A DNA stretch of 64,000 bases from Shinella sp. CPCC 101442 (GTDB lineage Bacteria > Pseudomonadota > Alphaproteobacteria > Rhizobiales > Rhizobiaceae). Shown here in pieces: positions 26,200-34,777 of this stretch. The stretch lies in assembly GCF_024704725.1 (NCBI RefSeq), contig NZ_JALIQS010000001.1, positions 186,001-250,000 on the forward strand, in the 5' to 3' direction. Position 1 is the first letter of the stretch, and each line of letters begins with the position of its first letter. The position numbers and the translations under genes are program-made. The notes below the pieces were generated by a model, which saw nothing but the letters and a program-made list of their open reading frames with translations, was not told the origin of the DNA and ran no database searches.

Positions 26200-27840
26200 A
26201 TGACCGACGACATCAAGGCAGGATCGCCGCTCCTTTCAATCCGCAATCTGACGATCGAAGGCCGCTCTTCGGAAGGGTGGATCAAGCTCGTCGACGGCGT
26301 CGATCTCGACTTGGCGCGCGGAGAAATTCTGGGCCTGATCGGCGAGTCCGGGGCGGGGAAATCGACATTGGGCCTGGCAGCCATGGGCTTCACCCGCGAC
26401 GGATGCCGCATCGCGGGGGGCTCCATCGATTTTGACGGAATCGATCTCGTCGGCTCCGGCGAAACGGTCCGGCGCGACCTGCGCGGAAAGCGCATCGCCT
26501 ATGTGGCGCAGTCCGCTGCCGCCTCCTTCAATCCGGCCCACAAGCTCATCGTCCAGCATTGCGAAGCGCCGGTCGTCAAGAAGGTCATGCCGCGCGAGAA
26601 GGCGATGAAGGATGCCGTCGATCTCTATAGGCGCATGCGGCTGCCGCAACCCGAAGAGATCGGTTTCCGTTATCCGCATCAGGTCTCGGGCGGCCAGCTG
26701 CAGCGCGCCATGACGGCGATGGCGATGGCGTGCCGGCCCGATCTGATCATCTTCGACGAGCCCACCACCGCCCTCGACGTCACGACCCAGATCGAGGTTC
26801 TGGCAACGATTCGCGATATCGTCAGGCAGTTCGGCACGGCCGCGATTTACATTAGCCATGACCTTGCGGTCGTGGCGCAGATGGCGGACCGCATCACGGT
26901 GCTGAAAAGCGGCAGGGCGGTGGAGACCGCCCCTACCCGCACCATGCTCCGCGACCCGAAAGAGGACTATACCAAATCCCTATGGTCCGTACGTTCTCTG
27001 GATCATGCGCGCGCGCCGGAACGTCCGACCGTGGGGCCGGTCTTGAGCGTGCGCAACATCGATGCCGCCTATGGCGCGCTGAAAGTCCTCGAAGGTGTTT
27101 CCTTTGACGTGCATGCAGGCCGAACCGTCGCCGTCGTCGGTGAATCCGGCTCCGGGAAATCGACCGCGGCGCGCGTCATCAGCGGCGTCGTGAGACCTTC
27201 GCTCGGAGAGGTCCTGTTCGAGGGGCGACGGCTCGCTGCGGACTACCGCACCCGCTCGCGAGAGGATCTGCGCCACATCCAGATGGTCTACCAGATGCCC
27301 GACACAGCGCTTAATCCGAAGCAGCGCATCCGCGATATCGTCGGTCGTCCGATGGAGTTCTATCTCGGCCTGCGCGGGCGCGAGCGGGACAGGCGCATCG
27401 CCGGTCTGCTGGAACAGATCGAACTCGACCCGGCGAAATACATGAACCGGTTGCCGTCCGAATTGTCCGGTGGGCAGAAACAACGCATCGGCATCGCGCG
27501 CGCGCTCGCAGCGGAACCGAAACTCATCATCTGTGATGAAGTGACTTCCGCGCTCGATCAGATCGTCGCCGCCGGTATCCTGAAGCTGCTGGCGGATATC
27601 CAGAAGGAGCGCAACCTTGCGCTCCTGTTCATCACGCACGACCTGTCGACGGTGAAGGCCGTTGCGGATGAGGTGATCGTGATGCAGCATGGACGTATCG
27701 CGGAAGCCGGCAATGTCGGCGATGTCTTCGCCCGTCCCGCGAGCGGCTACACGACGCGACTTCTCCAGTCCGTGCCGGAAATGGATCCCGACTGGCTGAC
27801 ACGCACGTTGACGTCCAGGAACGCAGAACCTTTTTCCTGA
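26200..27840 (+). CDS. Fused dipeptide-type ABC ATPase (DppD-DppF double-domain)
   Basis: A 546-residue protein with two complete nucleotide-binding domains. Domain 1 has Walker A GESGAGKST (about 48-56), signature VSGGQLQRAM and Walker B IIFDEPTTALD. Domain 2 has Walker A GESGSGKST (about 314-322), signature LSGGQKQRIGIARAL and Walker B IICDEVTSALD. One gene therefore replaces the usual dppD and dppF, completing an importer of one binding protein, two permeases and this ATPase. An iron-sulfur-type C-terminal extension typical of oligopeptide ATPases is only weakly evident. Confidence 0.92.
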   Translation: MTDDIKAGSPLLSIRNLTIEGRSSEGWIKLVDGVDLDLARGEILGLIGESGAGKSTLGLAAMGFTRDGCRIAGGSIDFDGIDLVGSGETVRRDLRGKRIAYVAQSAAASFNPAHKLIVQHCEAPVVKKVMPREKAMKDAVDLYRRMRLPQPEEIGFRYPHQVSGGQLQRAMTAMAMACRPDLIIFDEPTTALDVTTQIEVLATIRDIVRQFGTAAIYISHDLAVVAQMADRITVLKSGRAVETAPTRTMLRDPKEDYTKSLWSVRSLDHARAPERPTVGPVLSVRNIDAAYGALKVLEGVSFDVHAGRTVAVVGESGSGKSTAARVISGVVRPSLGEVLFEGRRLAADYRTRSREDLRHIQMVYQMPDTALNPKQRIRDIVGRPMEFYLGLRGRERDRRIAGLLEQIELDPAKYMNRLPSELSGGQKQRIGIARALAAEPKLIICDEVTSALDQIVAAGILKLLADIQKERNLALLFITHDLSTVKAVADEVIVMQHGRIAEAGNVGDVFARPASGYTTRLLQSVPEMDPDWLTRTLTSRNAEPFS

Positions 27841-27864
27841 CACTGGTTTTACAGGGGGCCCTCG

Positions 27865-29073
27865 ATGAAGCTCGATCGAATAGAAACCTTCGTTGTCGCC
27901 AACCCGCCGCCGCGTCATGGCGGCCGGTACTTCATATTCGTCCGCCTGACCACGGTCTGCGGCATCAGCGGGGTGGGGGAAATCTACAACGCCACGTTCA
28001 GCCCGCATCTTTGCGCGGCGATGGCCGTCGACATGTTCACTCGCCAGTTCGAAGGCAATGATCCGCATCATATCGAGCAGATGTGGCGCAGGAGTTATGG
28101 GGCCGGCTTTACGATGCGCCCGGATGTGACCGTAACGGGCGTCCTGAGCGGCCTTGAAATGGCCTGCTGGGATATCATCGGCAAGGCCGCGGGCCAGCCC
28201 GTCTATCAACTTCTGGGCGGCAAGGTCCATGAGCGGCTGCGCAGCTACACCTATCTTTATCCGCCGCATGGCGATGTTTATCCCGACCCGGGCCTTCCCA
28301 ACGTCTATAACGATCCAGATATTGCCGCCGCGGTAGCTGCTTCCGCTGTCGAAGAGGGCTTCACCGCCGTCAAATTCGACCCGGCCGGCCCCTATACGAT
28401 CTATGATGGCCATCAGCCTCGCATGGAGGATCTTTGGCGGTCGGAAGAATTCTGCAAACGCATCCGGCAAGCCGTCGGCAACAGAGCCGACCTGCTGTTC
28501 GGCACCCATGGGCAGTTCACCGTTTCCGGCGCCAAGCGCCTGGCCCGCCGGCTCGAAGCCTACGATCCACTATGGTTCGAGGAACCTATCCCACCGGAAA
28601 ATCCTGGGGACATGGCGGAAGTCGCCCGCTACACCGCCATCCCGATCGCCGCTGGCGAACGCCTTTGCACCAAACATGAATTTGCGCGCCTGCTCGAGGC
28701 AGGCGCCGCTTCCATCCTGCAAATGAACCTCGGCCGCGTGGGTGGCATACTGGAAGCAAAGAAGATCGCCGCGATGGCGGAGACGCGATCTGCGCAGATT
28801 GCGCCGCATCTCTATTGTGGCCCGGTCGTGGCAGCCGCCAATATCCAGATCGCGACGTGCAGTCCGAACTTTCTCATCCTGGAATCGATCGGCCGTTTCG
28901 ATGGCCCCTTCATGCGGTTTCTCAACGAGCCGATCGTCTGGGAAAACGGTTTCGTCATTCCGCCGACAGCTCCCGGTCTCGGCGTGACATTGAACGACGA
29001 GGCGATCGTTGCAGCCCCCTATAAGGGTAGCGAACTCCACCTGAACCTTGTCGCCGAACCGGTCGTGCCGTGA
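27865..29073 (+). CDS. Enolase-superfamily enzyme, RspA/galactonate dehydratase-like, atypical metal site
   Basis: A 402-residue enzyme of the mandelate racemase subgroup. It has strand-2 AVKFDPAGPYTIYDG (a KxD pattern as in RspA/ManD), Glu in WFEEPIPPE (about 234) and Glu in AAGERLCTK (about 260), with IAPHLYCGPV carrying the His of the D-H dyad region. Where the first metal-binding Asp usually stands (DAN, DVH) the sequence reads LLFGTHGQFT (about 212-221). It may belong to a clade that uses a different ligand. A second sugar-acid dehydratase in the same cluster suggests two stereoisomeric acids or a two-step route. Confidence 0.85.
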   Translation: MKLDRIETFVVANPPPRHGGRYFIFVRLTTVCGISGVGEIYNATFSPHLCAAMAVDMFTRQFEGNDPHHIEQMWRRSYGAGFTMRPDVTVTGVLSGLEMACWDIIGKAAGQPVYQLLGGKVHERLRSYTYLYPPHGDVYPDPGLPNVYNDPDIAAAVAASAVEEGFTAVKFDPAGPYTIYDGHQPRMEDLWRSEEFCKRIRQAVGNRADLLFGTHGQFTVSGAKRLARRLEAYDPLWFEEPIPPENPGDMAEVARYTAIPIAAGERLCTKHEFARLLEAGAASILQMNLGRVGGILEAKKIAAMAETRSAQIAPHLYCGPVVAAANIQIATCSPNFLILESIGRFDGPFMRFLNEPIVWENGFVIPPTAPGLGVTLNDEAIVAAPYKGSELHLNLVAEPVVP

Positions 29074-29123
29074 TCGATCCTGGACAAGGACAACAACCTC
29101 CTCGACGACAGAAAGGTCCTGCA

Positions 29124-30023
29124 ATGCGCTATGGTTTCATCGGGCTCGGAAATCTGGGGGGGCATCTGGCGGCCAGCCTGCTGCGCGCGGGCTTCGGGCT
29201 CGTCGTGCATGATCGGGCACCCGCGACGGCCGAAAAGCTTATCCAGGCAGGCGCGACATGGGCCGATTCCGTCAGTTCGCTTTCTCAGCAATGTGACGTC
29301 GTTCTGACCTGTCTTCCGTCGCCGCAGATTTCGCAGGCGGTCCTCGGCCAAATCCTCGGTGCGGCAAAACCAGGACTGACCTGGATCGAGATGTCCACAG
29401 TTGGCCGTGAAGAGATACTTCGGCTTGCATCCGAAGCCGCAGCGAAGGGCGTCACGACCATGGAGTTGCCCGTGACCGGCGGTGTCCACCTTGCCGCGCA
29501 GGGCAAAATCACCATGCTCGCCGGCGGACAGAAGGACCTCTTCGATCGGCACCTTCCTGCATTGCAGGCGATGGGCGACAAGATTTTCTATATGGGTCCG
29601 CTCGGCAATGCGGCTGTGATCAAGGTGATCACCAATATGCTGGCCTTCATTCATCTCGTGGCCGATGGCGAGGCCCTTATGCTTGCCAAGCGCGGCGGCA
29701 TCGATCTGGCGCAGGCCTGGCAGGCAATTAAGGCAAGTTCCGGCAACAGCTTCGTTCACGAAACGGAAGGCCAACTCATCCTCAATGGCAGCTACGACGT
29801 CGGCTTTACGATGGACCTTGCTTTGAAGGATCTCGGATTTGCAATGAATTACGGCAGCGCCTTCAACGTTCCACTGGAGCTCGCCCAGCGTACAAACGAG
29901 ATTTTTCTCAAGGGAAAGGAAACCTACGGCGGTACTGCCCAGTCGACCCAGATCGTCAAGTTGTTGGAAGACGCCGTCGGGCAGGATCTCCGGGCGGAGG
30001 GATTCCCGGCGCGCCTGGAGTGA
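29124..30023 (+). CDS. Beta-hydroxyacid dehydrogenase, 3-hydroxyisobutyrate dehydrogenase family
   Basis: A 299-residue NAD(P)-dependent dehydrogenase. The Rossmann motif is FIGLGNLGGHLAASLL (about 4-19), the substrate-binding MELPVTGGVHLAAQGKIT corresponds to the DAPVSGG-type signature (about 114-131), and the catalytic Lys lies in AAVIKVITNMLAF (about Lys173). It could be a glyoxylate/tartronate semialdehyde or 3-hydroxyisobutyrate type reductase. The ATG at 29124 (RYGFIGLG) fits the family; a GTG at 29070 overlapping the previous stop is an alternative. Confidence 0.85.
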   Translation: MRYGFIGLGNLGGHLAASLLRAGFGLVVHDRAPATAEKLIQAGATWADSVSSLSQQCDVVLTCLPSPQISQAVLGQILGAAKPGLTWIEMSTVGREEILRLASEAAAKGVTTMELPVTGGVHLAAQGKITMLAGGQKDLFDRHLPALQAMGDKIFYMGPLGNAAVIKVITNMLAFIHLVADGEALMLAKRGGIDLAQAWQAIKASSGNSFVHETEGQLILNGSYDVGFTMDLALKDLGFAMNYGSAFNVPLELAQRTNEIFLKGKETYGGTAQSTQIVKLLEDAVGQDLRAEGFPARLE

Positions 30024-30120
30024 CGGCCGGGTCGCGATCAACCGCGCGTCGCACGAGCCGCTCGCCCCGTTCGGCGGCTTCAAGAAATCCGGCATCAGCC
30101 GGGAGTTCGGCTCGTTCGGA
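30022..30120 (+). pseudogene. C-terminal scrap of an aldehyde dehydrogenase
   Basis: One frame reads GRVAINRASHEPLAPFGG then FKKSGISREFGSFG, the C-terminal signature of aldehyde dehydrogenases. There is no upstream part and it fades after 30120. Begins inside the stop codon of the preceding gene. Remnant of a deleted gene. Confidence 0.7.
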
Positions 30121-30169
30121 CAGGACTCCCGGGATCTCGGGGGGCCTTCCCTAGGGTGGGGACCTCATC

Positions 30170-31960
30170 CTAGGAGAGCACCTTCTTCACCGCGCTTGCG
30201 GCGACCGTCCTGTTTCGTCCCTTCGCCTTGGCTTCGAGCAAAGCGGCATCGGCGCGCGTGATCAGCGTTTCGACGGAGCCACCGACAGGAGAGGCCGCCA
30301 CGCCCACGGAGACGGAGACCATACCCAGAATTTGCCCGGCGTGAGAAAGCGCGACGCTGCTGACCTTTTCACGCAGCGTGTCAGCGAGATCGGCCGCGCC
30401 CTGTTCATCGAGGGACGGCAGGAGTGCGGTAAATTCCTCTCCGCCGAACCGGAACGCATTGCCGGTCGCGCCGCAGGTTTCGCGCAGCGTCTGCCCGACG
30501 AACTGCATGACGAGATCGCCCGCATCATGCCCGAACTGATCGTTGAAGCGTTTGAAGTGGTCGATATCGATCATTAGGCAGGCAAGCGGCTCATGCCTGT
30601 GGTCTCGCGCATGCCGTTGCAGCGTCTCGTCCAGGAAGCGACGATTGAACAGACCCGTGAGCGGATCGCTGACGGCGAGCATCGTCAGCTTTTCCCGCAG
30701 TTGCAGATTGGCGAGGGCGAGGCCGACATTCTCCGCGATCAGCTCGAGATAGAGCCGTGGGCCCGCCGGCCCGAGCGCCTCGGTCTCCCGCTCTTCGAAG
30801 TAGAGAAGCCCGATCATATCGCCCTGCGCCGTCAGGGGCACGCAAAGGGCCGCAATGCCGGGCGGGTTGATATGCTGGCACGGCACGTCGGAACCGTTGA
30901 CGCTGCTGTGATGAGATCGGCCACGCCTGAGACCCCAGCATTCCGCCGCGGGAAACACGGCCGCCGAATGCTGCGGTTCAAGCCATGCGCCGGTACGCGT
31001 CAGCGACGTGTTGGCCTCACTCAGCACATAGAGCCCGCCGGCAAGGCCGGGAAATATCTGCGGCGCGAAGCGGACGATGACATCCGTCAGCTCGGCCTGG
31101 TTCTGGCACGCCTGCACGCGGTGCATCATCTGCAGGATCAGATCTTTTGTTTGCTGGTCCGCCCGCCGCTCGGTATCAAGCCGTTCGCGTTCGATCAGAT
31201 TGGCGCGAAAGATCTCGATGGCCTCGCTCATCTCGCCGATTTCATCGCTTCTGCGGTCGACCGGCACCTCGACGGTGTAATCCTGCTTGGCGAGGCGGCT
31301 GACGATGCCCGTCATGCGCGTCAACGGCATCGCCACCCGCCGCCGCAGAACGAAATAAAGCACTGCCACGAACAGCGCGCCCGTCACCGCCAGCATGATC
31401 TTGGCGACAAGGCTCCATGTGTTGCTGCGCGCACGCGCCGCTTCCAGTTCGGCGCCCGAGCGTGTTGCCGTCAGGTCGCGGAAATGGGCGACCGTCTGGA
31501 GAAGCGCCTGCTGGACCCGTTCGTGCTCCTGACCGAACAGGAGATCCTGCGCCGCAGCCTTGTCTCCGCGCTGGTAGGCCTCGATCGCGGTGCGTTCGAT
31601 CTTGTCCAGTTCCTCCGCATCCGCATTGATGGCAAGCAGTGCCTGCGCCTCGGCTGGCACCAGGCCCTGCGACGCAAGTTTGGCGGCTGCCGCCTCCCGG
31701 CGCCGCTCCTCGCCTTCGCTGACCTGAAACGCCTGCAGATGGCGCTCCTCGCCACGCATGACATAGAGCCGCGCCTCGTCGCTGGTGACTTCGGCGCCAA
31801 GCGCCAGCTCTTCCGCCAGCGTATCGAGCATCAGATGCTGCTCGGCGGTCGCCCGTTCTTCGAGCGCGCTGCGTGACGACAGAATGAATGCGGTGCCTGA
31901 TAGCGCGGTCAGAACGACCGTGATGCCATAGGCCCAGTTGGTGATCGTGGTTATCCTCAT
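30170..31960 (-). CDS. Membrane-bound GAF-GGDEF diguanylate cyclase
   Basis: A 596-residue signalling enzyme that probably makes cyclic di-GMP. Order: transmembrane helix (about 8-28), periplasmic four-helix-type sensor (about 30-185), second helix (about 188-208), HAMP (about 210-262), GAF-like domain (about 280-425) and GGDEF (about 430-596). The active loop FRFGGEEF (about 504-510) is intact, but the RxxD inhibitory site that should precede it reads GATG, so product inhibition is probably absent. Not part of a neighbouring operon; the gene flanks catabolic clusters transcribed away from it. Confidence 0.93.
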   Translation of the reverse strand: MRITTITNWAYGITVVLTALSGTAFILSSRSALEERATAEQHLMLDTLAEELALGAEVTSDEARLYVMRGEERHLQAFQVSEGEERRREAAAAKLASQGLVPAEAQALLAINADAEELDKIERTAIEAYQRGDKAAAQDLLFGQEHERVQQALLQTVAHFRDLTATRSGAELEAARARSNTWSLVAKIMLAVTGALFVAVLYFVLRRRVAMPLTRMTGIVSRLAKQDYTVEVPVDRRSDEIGEMSEAIEIFRANLIERERLDTERRADQQTKDLILQMMHRVQACQNQAELTDVIVRFAPQIFPGLAGGLYVLSEANTSLTRTGAWLEPQHSAAVFPAAECWGLRRGRSHHSSVNGSDVPCQHINPPGIAALCVPLTAQGDMIGLLYFEERETEALGPAGPRLYLELIAENVGLALANLQLREKLTMLAVSDPLTGLFNRRFLDETLQRHARDHRHEPLACLMIDIDHFKRFNDQFGHDAGDLVMQFVGQTLRETCGATGNAFRFGGEEFTALLPSLDEQGAADLADTLREKVSSVALSHAGQILGMVSVSVGVAASPVGGSVETLITRADAALLEAKAKGRNRTVAASAVKKVLS

Positions 31961-32066
31961 ACCCTACACTGCCAGCGGCGGCTTGAGCGAGGATTAAGAA
32001 AACGTTGCCGATTGCTGCAATGGCAGACGGAAGCGGGATCGAGCAGATCGTGGCAGGAAATCAGTC

Positions 32067-33368
32067 CTACGCGGCACCCGCCCTGATCATGCTGAAATAA
32101 TCGTCGCCGCCGACCTGGCCGCCCTTGAGCGCGATCTGCAGACCATCCGCAGGACCGCCATGGGCGACGCAGAGCGGAGATCCGGGCGTTTGCGGCAGCG
32201 GCATCTTCAGCGTGAGCGCGGCAATACCCATCTCGCCCAGCGCATGGCTGGACGTATCGCCGCCGGCGACGACGGCGCGTGCGAGACCCGTCCGCGCAAC
32301 GAGTTCCGACTGGATGCGGCCAAGCGCCCGACCGAGACGATGGCGCGCACCGATGGAGGAATCGAGCTCGCCGCCCCGGTCGGCAGAAGGTCCCAACGCC
32401 GTATAGAGCACGACGCTTTGCCCGGTTTCCAGCACGTTGAGACCGGCTGCTATGGCCGCAGCAATGGTTGCCGCATTGTCCTCGCCGGAAAGGGCGAGCG
32501 GGTCGAGCGTCACACCTCCGAAGCCATCGGCCAGCGCATGGCGGATCTGGCGCTCGGTCGTGGGAGAAACGCTGCCGGAAACGACGGCGATGCGGTCGAC
32601 GGGACCGGCATCGGCGAAAGCCGGTTTTTCACCGATCAAACCATCCGCCCTCCAGGCGGGGATCAGGGCATATTCGACGCCCGAGGAGCCGCAGACGAAG
32701 CGGCTGCTTCCACGCATCCGATTCCAGAGCAAAGCACCGGCCGCCGCCTGCGTCGGCTGGTCGAGCACGTCGAGCAGGAGGATATCGGCGTCTAGGGGTT
32801 CCGGCGCGCCGAGCAGCGCTACATTGTCCACCAAGGCGGAAGAGAGCTGCGTCTGACGCGACAGATGCAAGAGAAGATTGGCCTCATCCATCGGCGTGAC
32901 CGGATGACGCGACATGACCGGATGACGGTCGATGCGGTAGTTTCGGCCCTGATAGGCAGCGAAGAGTTCGCCGAAGGCGGTGTAGCGACGGATCTGCGGC
33001 GCACCGACGATGAGCGGCACCGTCCCGGCACCGAAGACCGCACGGCCGATCTCGATTGCCCTTCCGATATTTCCGACATGCGGGGCGGAATCGAAGGTCG
33101 AGCAGACCTTGTAGTGGCAAAGTTCGGCATCCAGCGCCTTCAACCAGACGAAGGCCGCGCGGAGATGCGCATCCATCCAGTCCGGCGTTTCGCTTCGGCT
33201 TGCCCCGGCCAGACCGAAGGCACGCGCACCGGTAAAGCGCGAGAGCAACTGCGCATCCGGCACTTTCAGGAAGAGCACGGTCTCGACGCCGTTCGAGGCA
33301 AGCGCCTCCATCACATCCGTCGAGCCGGTAAAATCATCGCCGTAATAGCTTATCAGGGGTCGCGTCAT
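32067..33368 (-). CDS. oiaK: 3-oxo-isoapionate kinase (four-carbon acid sugar kinase family)
   Basis: A 433-residue kinase of the DUF1537 / four-carbon acid sugar kinase family. The N-terminal substrate motif is YYGDDFTGSTDV (about 8-19) and the C-terminal nucleotide-binding region holds VVAGGDTSSHALGEMGI (about 365-381). In D-apiose pathways such a kinase phosphorylates 3-oxo-isoapionate to its 4-phosphate. It lies 2 bp after a RuBisCO-like gene and within 10 kb of apsD, apnL and apnO, the diagnostic D-apiose gene set, which supports this name over erythronate/threonate kinases of the same family. Confidence 0.85.
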   Translation of the reverse strand: MTRPLISYYGDDFTGSTDVMEALASNGVETVLFLKVPDAQLLSRFTGARAFGLAGASRSETPDWMDAHLRAAFVWLKALDAELCHYKVCSTFDSAPHVGNIGRAIEIGRAVFGAGTVPLIVGAPQIRRYTAFGELFAAYQGRNYRIDRHPVMSRHPVTPMDEANLLLHLSRQTQLSSALVDNVALLGAPEPLDADILLLDVLDQPTQAAAGALLWNRMRGSSRFVCGSSGVEYALIPAWRADGLIGEKPAFADAGPVDRIAVVSGSVSPTTERQIRHALADGFGGVTLDPLALSGEDNAATIAAAIAAGLNVLETGQSVVLYTALGPSADRGGELDSSIGARHRLGRALGRIQSELVARTGLARAVVAGGDTSSHALGEMGIAALTLKMPLPQTPGSPLCVAHGGPADGLQIALKGGQVGGDDYFSMIRAGAA

Positions 33369-33370
33369 GG

Positions 33371-34627
33371 TTAGGCCGCCTTGCCATCGGCAAATTTTTC
33401 AATGGATTGCCGAAGTTCCGGATGGTCCTTGGCATAGGTTTCGAGCGGCACGCCCGCGACGGCCGCCTCCCACGCCTGCTTCACCGCCTTCACCCCCGCG
33501 CCCGGTCCACCCGGATGGCTGACGATGCCGCCGCCACAGAGATAAAGCAGGTTCGTCGAACCACCTGTCGCCGCGATCGTATCCGGCGCCTGCCCGCCCC
33601 ACTGGCCGGAACCGATGACAGGAAGCGCGACGTCCTTGTCCGAAAACAGCGGCGTGGTGACAGCCTGATAGGAGCGCACGAAGCTTTCGTCCGGCTCCCA
33701 GTATTTCACGCGGATACCGTTGATCTGGAACTGGTCGATCCCAAGCAGCCGCCAGAACTGCTGCCAGACGGAAAATTCGAAGCCCAGGCCCGCATGGCGC
33801 GTGAGAACATCCCAGCCATTGCGGTGGGCATGCAGCACGAGGCCTGAGCGCTTGCGCAGGAATGCGAACCCGCCGAAACCGATCGAGTTGATGTTGACGA
33901 CGGCGCAATTGCCGCCCGCCGCCAGCACGGTGTCATGGTTGCGCAGCATCTCGTCCGGATCGGCATGGCTGATGCCGAAGGCGTACATGACCTTCCTGCC
34001 CGTCTTCTGCTCGTGATCGAGAATCTTCGGCATGATCGCCGCGACTCGATCCTTCAAGGACGAATAGGCCGGGCTCATCAGCTTCTCGTCGTCCTTGATG
34101 AAATCCACGCCGGCATCGATCAATTCGCCGACCATCGCCGCCGTCTCAGGCGGACGAAGACCGAGCGCCGGTTTGACGATGGTGCCGATGATCGGTCGGT
34201 CCTTGACGCCCGTCAGCGCAAAACTGCCGGATACGCCGAATTGCGGGCCGAGATGGGCGGCGGCGAATTCGGGCGGCAGCTTCATGTCGACGATACGGAT
34301 ACCCGTCATGCCCTTGATGGAAAAGACGCCGCCGATGGCGATCGTCATCAGCGCGGAGAGGTCAGTACCCACGGCGTCCAGCGGGAAATCGATATCGACA
34401 TCCGCGCGATTGAACAGCGTGGCGCCGCCCGCCTCATCGGGGAATGATGCACGGTCCGTCGGCGATAGCGGACGGATGGCGACGACGCGGGCCGCGACGC
34501 GCGCCTTTAATTCCTCCGTCTCGCCTGGCAGCGCGACGAAGGTGCCGGTCGACTGGTCGCTGGCGATCTTCGTCGCCATCTTCTCCACCGAACCGGGTGT
34601 TTCTATCCGATAGGTCAGACGGATCAC
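33371..34627 (-). CDS. oiaX: RuBisCO-like protein acting on 3-oxo-isoapionate 4-phosphate (OiaX-type probable)
   Basis: A 418-residue RuBisCO-like protein. Active-site residues match RuBisCO: Lys in GTIVKPALGL (about 167), the carbamate-Lys motif GVDFIKDDEKL (about 191-201), and HAHRNG (about 286). The GSGQWGG and GGGIVSHPGG phosphate loops are present. Loop-6 KxxG of true RuBisCO is absent, so it does not fix CO2. In D-apiose pathways RLPs either decarboxylate 3-oxo-isoapionate 4-phosphate to L-erythrulose 1-phosphate (as I recall OiaX) or split it into 3-phosphoglycerate and glycolate (OiaT). Linkage to the erythritol locus favours the first. Start is GTG 34627 with a GAAGGA ribosome site. 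Confidence 0.8.
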   Translation of the reverse strand: MIRLTYRIETPGSVEKMATKIASDQSTGTFVALPGETEELKARVAARVVAIRPLSPTDRASFPDEAGGATLFNRADVDIDFPLDAVGTDLSALMTIAIGGVFSIKGMTGIRIVDMKLPPEFAAAHLGPQFGVSGSFALTGVKDRPIIGTIVKPALGLRPPETAAMVGELIDAGVDFIKDDEKLMSPAYSSLKDRVAAIMPKILDHEQKTGRKVMYAFGISHADPDEMLRNHDTVLAAGGNCAVVNINSIGFGGFAFLRKRSGLVLHAHRNGWDVLTRHAGLGFEFSVWQQFWRLLGIDQFQINGIRVKYWEPDESFVRSYQAVTTPLFSDKDVALPVIGSGQWGGQAPDTIAATGGSTNLLYLCGGGIVSHPGGPGAGVKAVKQAWEAAVAGVPLETYAKDHPELRQSIEKFADGKAA

Positions 34628-34675
34628 GTTTCATCCTTCCGCAGCCGCGACATGTCGCTTGTGAATACCTTATGG

Positions 34676-34689
34676 CTGGTATAATGAGT
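34676..34689. promoter_or_regulatory. Putative GntR operator in the oiaX/gntR intergenic region
   Basis: CTGGTATAATGAGT, matching 12 of 14 bases of an element in front of apnO (43699-43712). Read on the minus strand it overlaps a likely oiaX -10 (TATACC) spaced 16 bp from TTGCAA. It lies between the divergent oiaX (start 34627) and GntR (start 34778) genes. Confidence 0.55.
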
Positions 34690-34777
34690 ATTTATGTTAT
34701 TGCAAGCCGATCACGGTGAAAGCTGTTGCGGCGAAGGAACTTGGTGCATATTCAAACCTGTCGAAATCAGGTGACTC

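Noticed and set aside
30593-31876. Plus-strand open frame of about 427 codons opposite the diguanylate cyclase
   Set aside because: No motif, no ribosome site, and it mirrors the coding sequence of the GGDEF protein.
32067-33368. Erythronate/threonate or 3-oxo-tetronate kinase identity for the DUF1537-family gene
   Set aside because: Those pathways would need their own dehydrogenase and aldolase partners, which are absent, whereas the apiose enzymes are adjacent.
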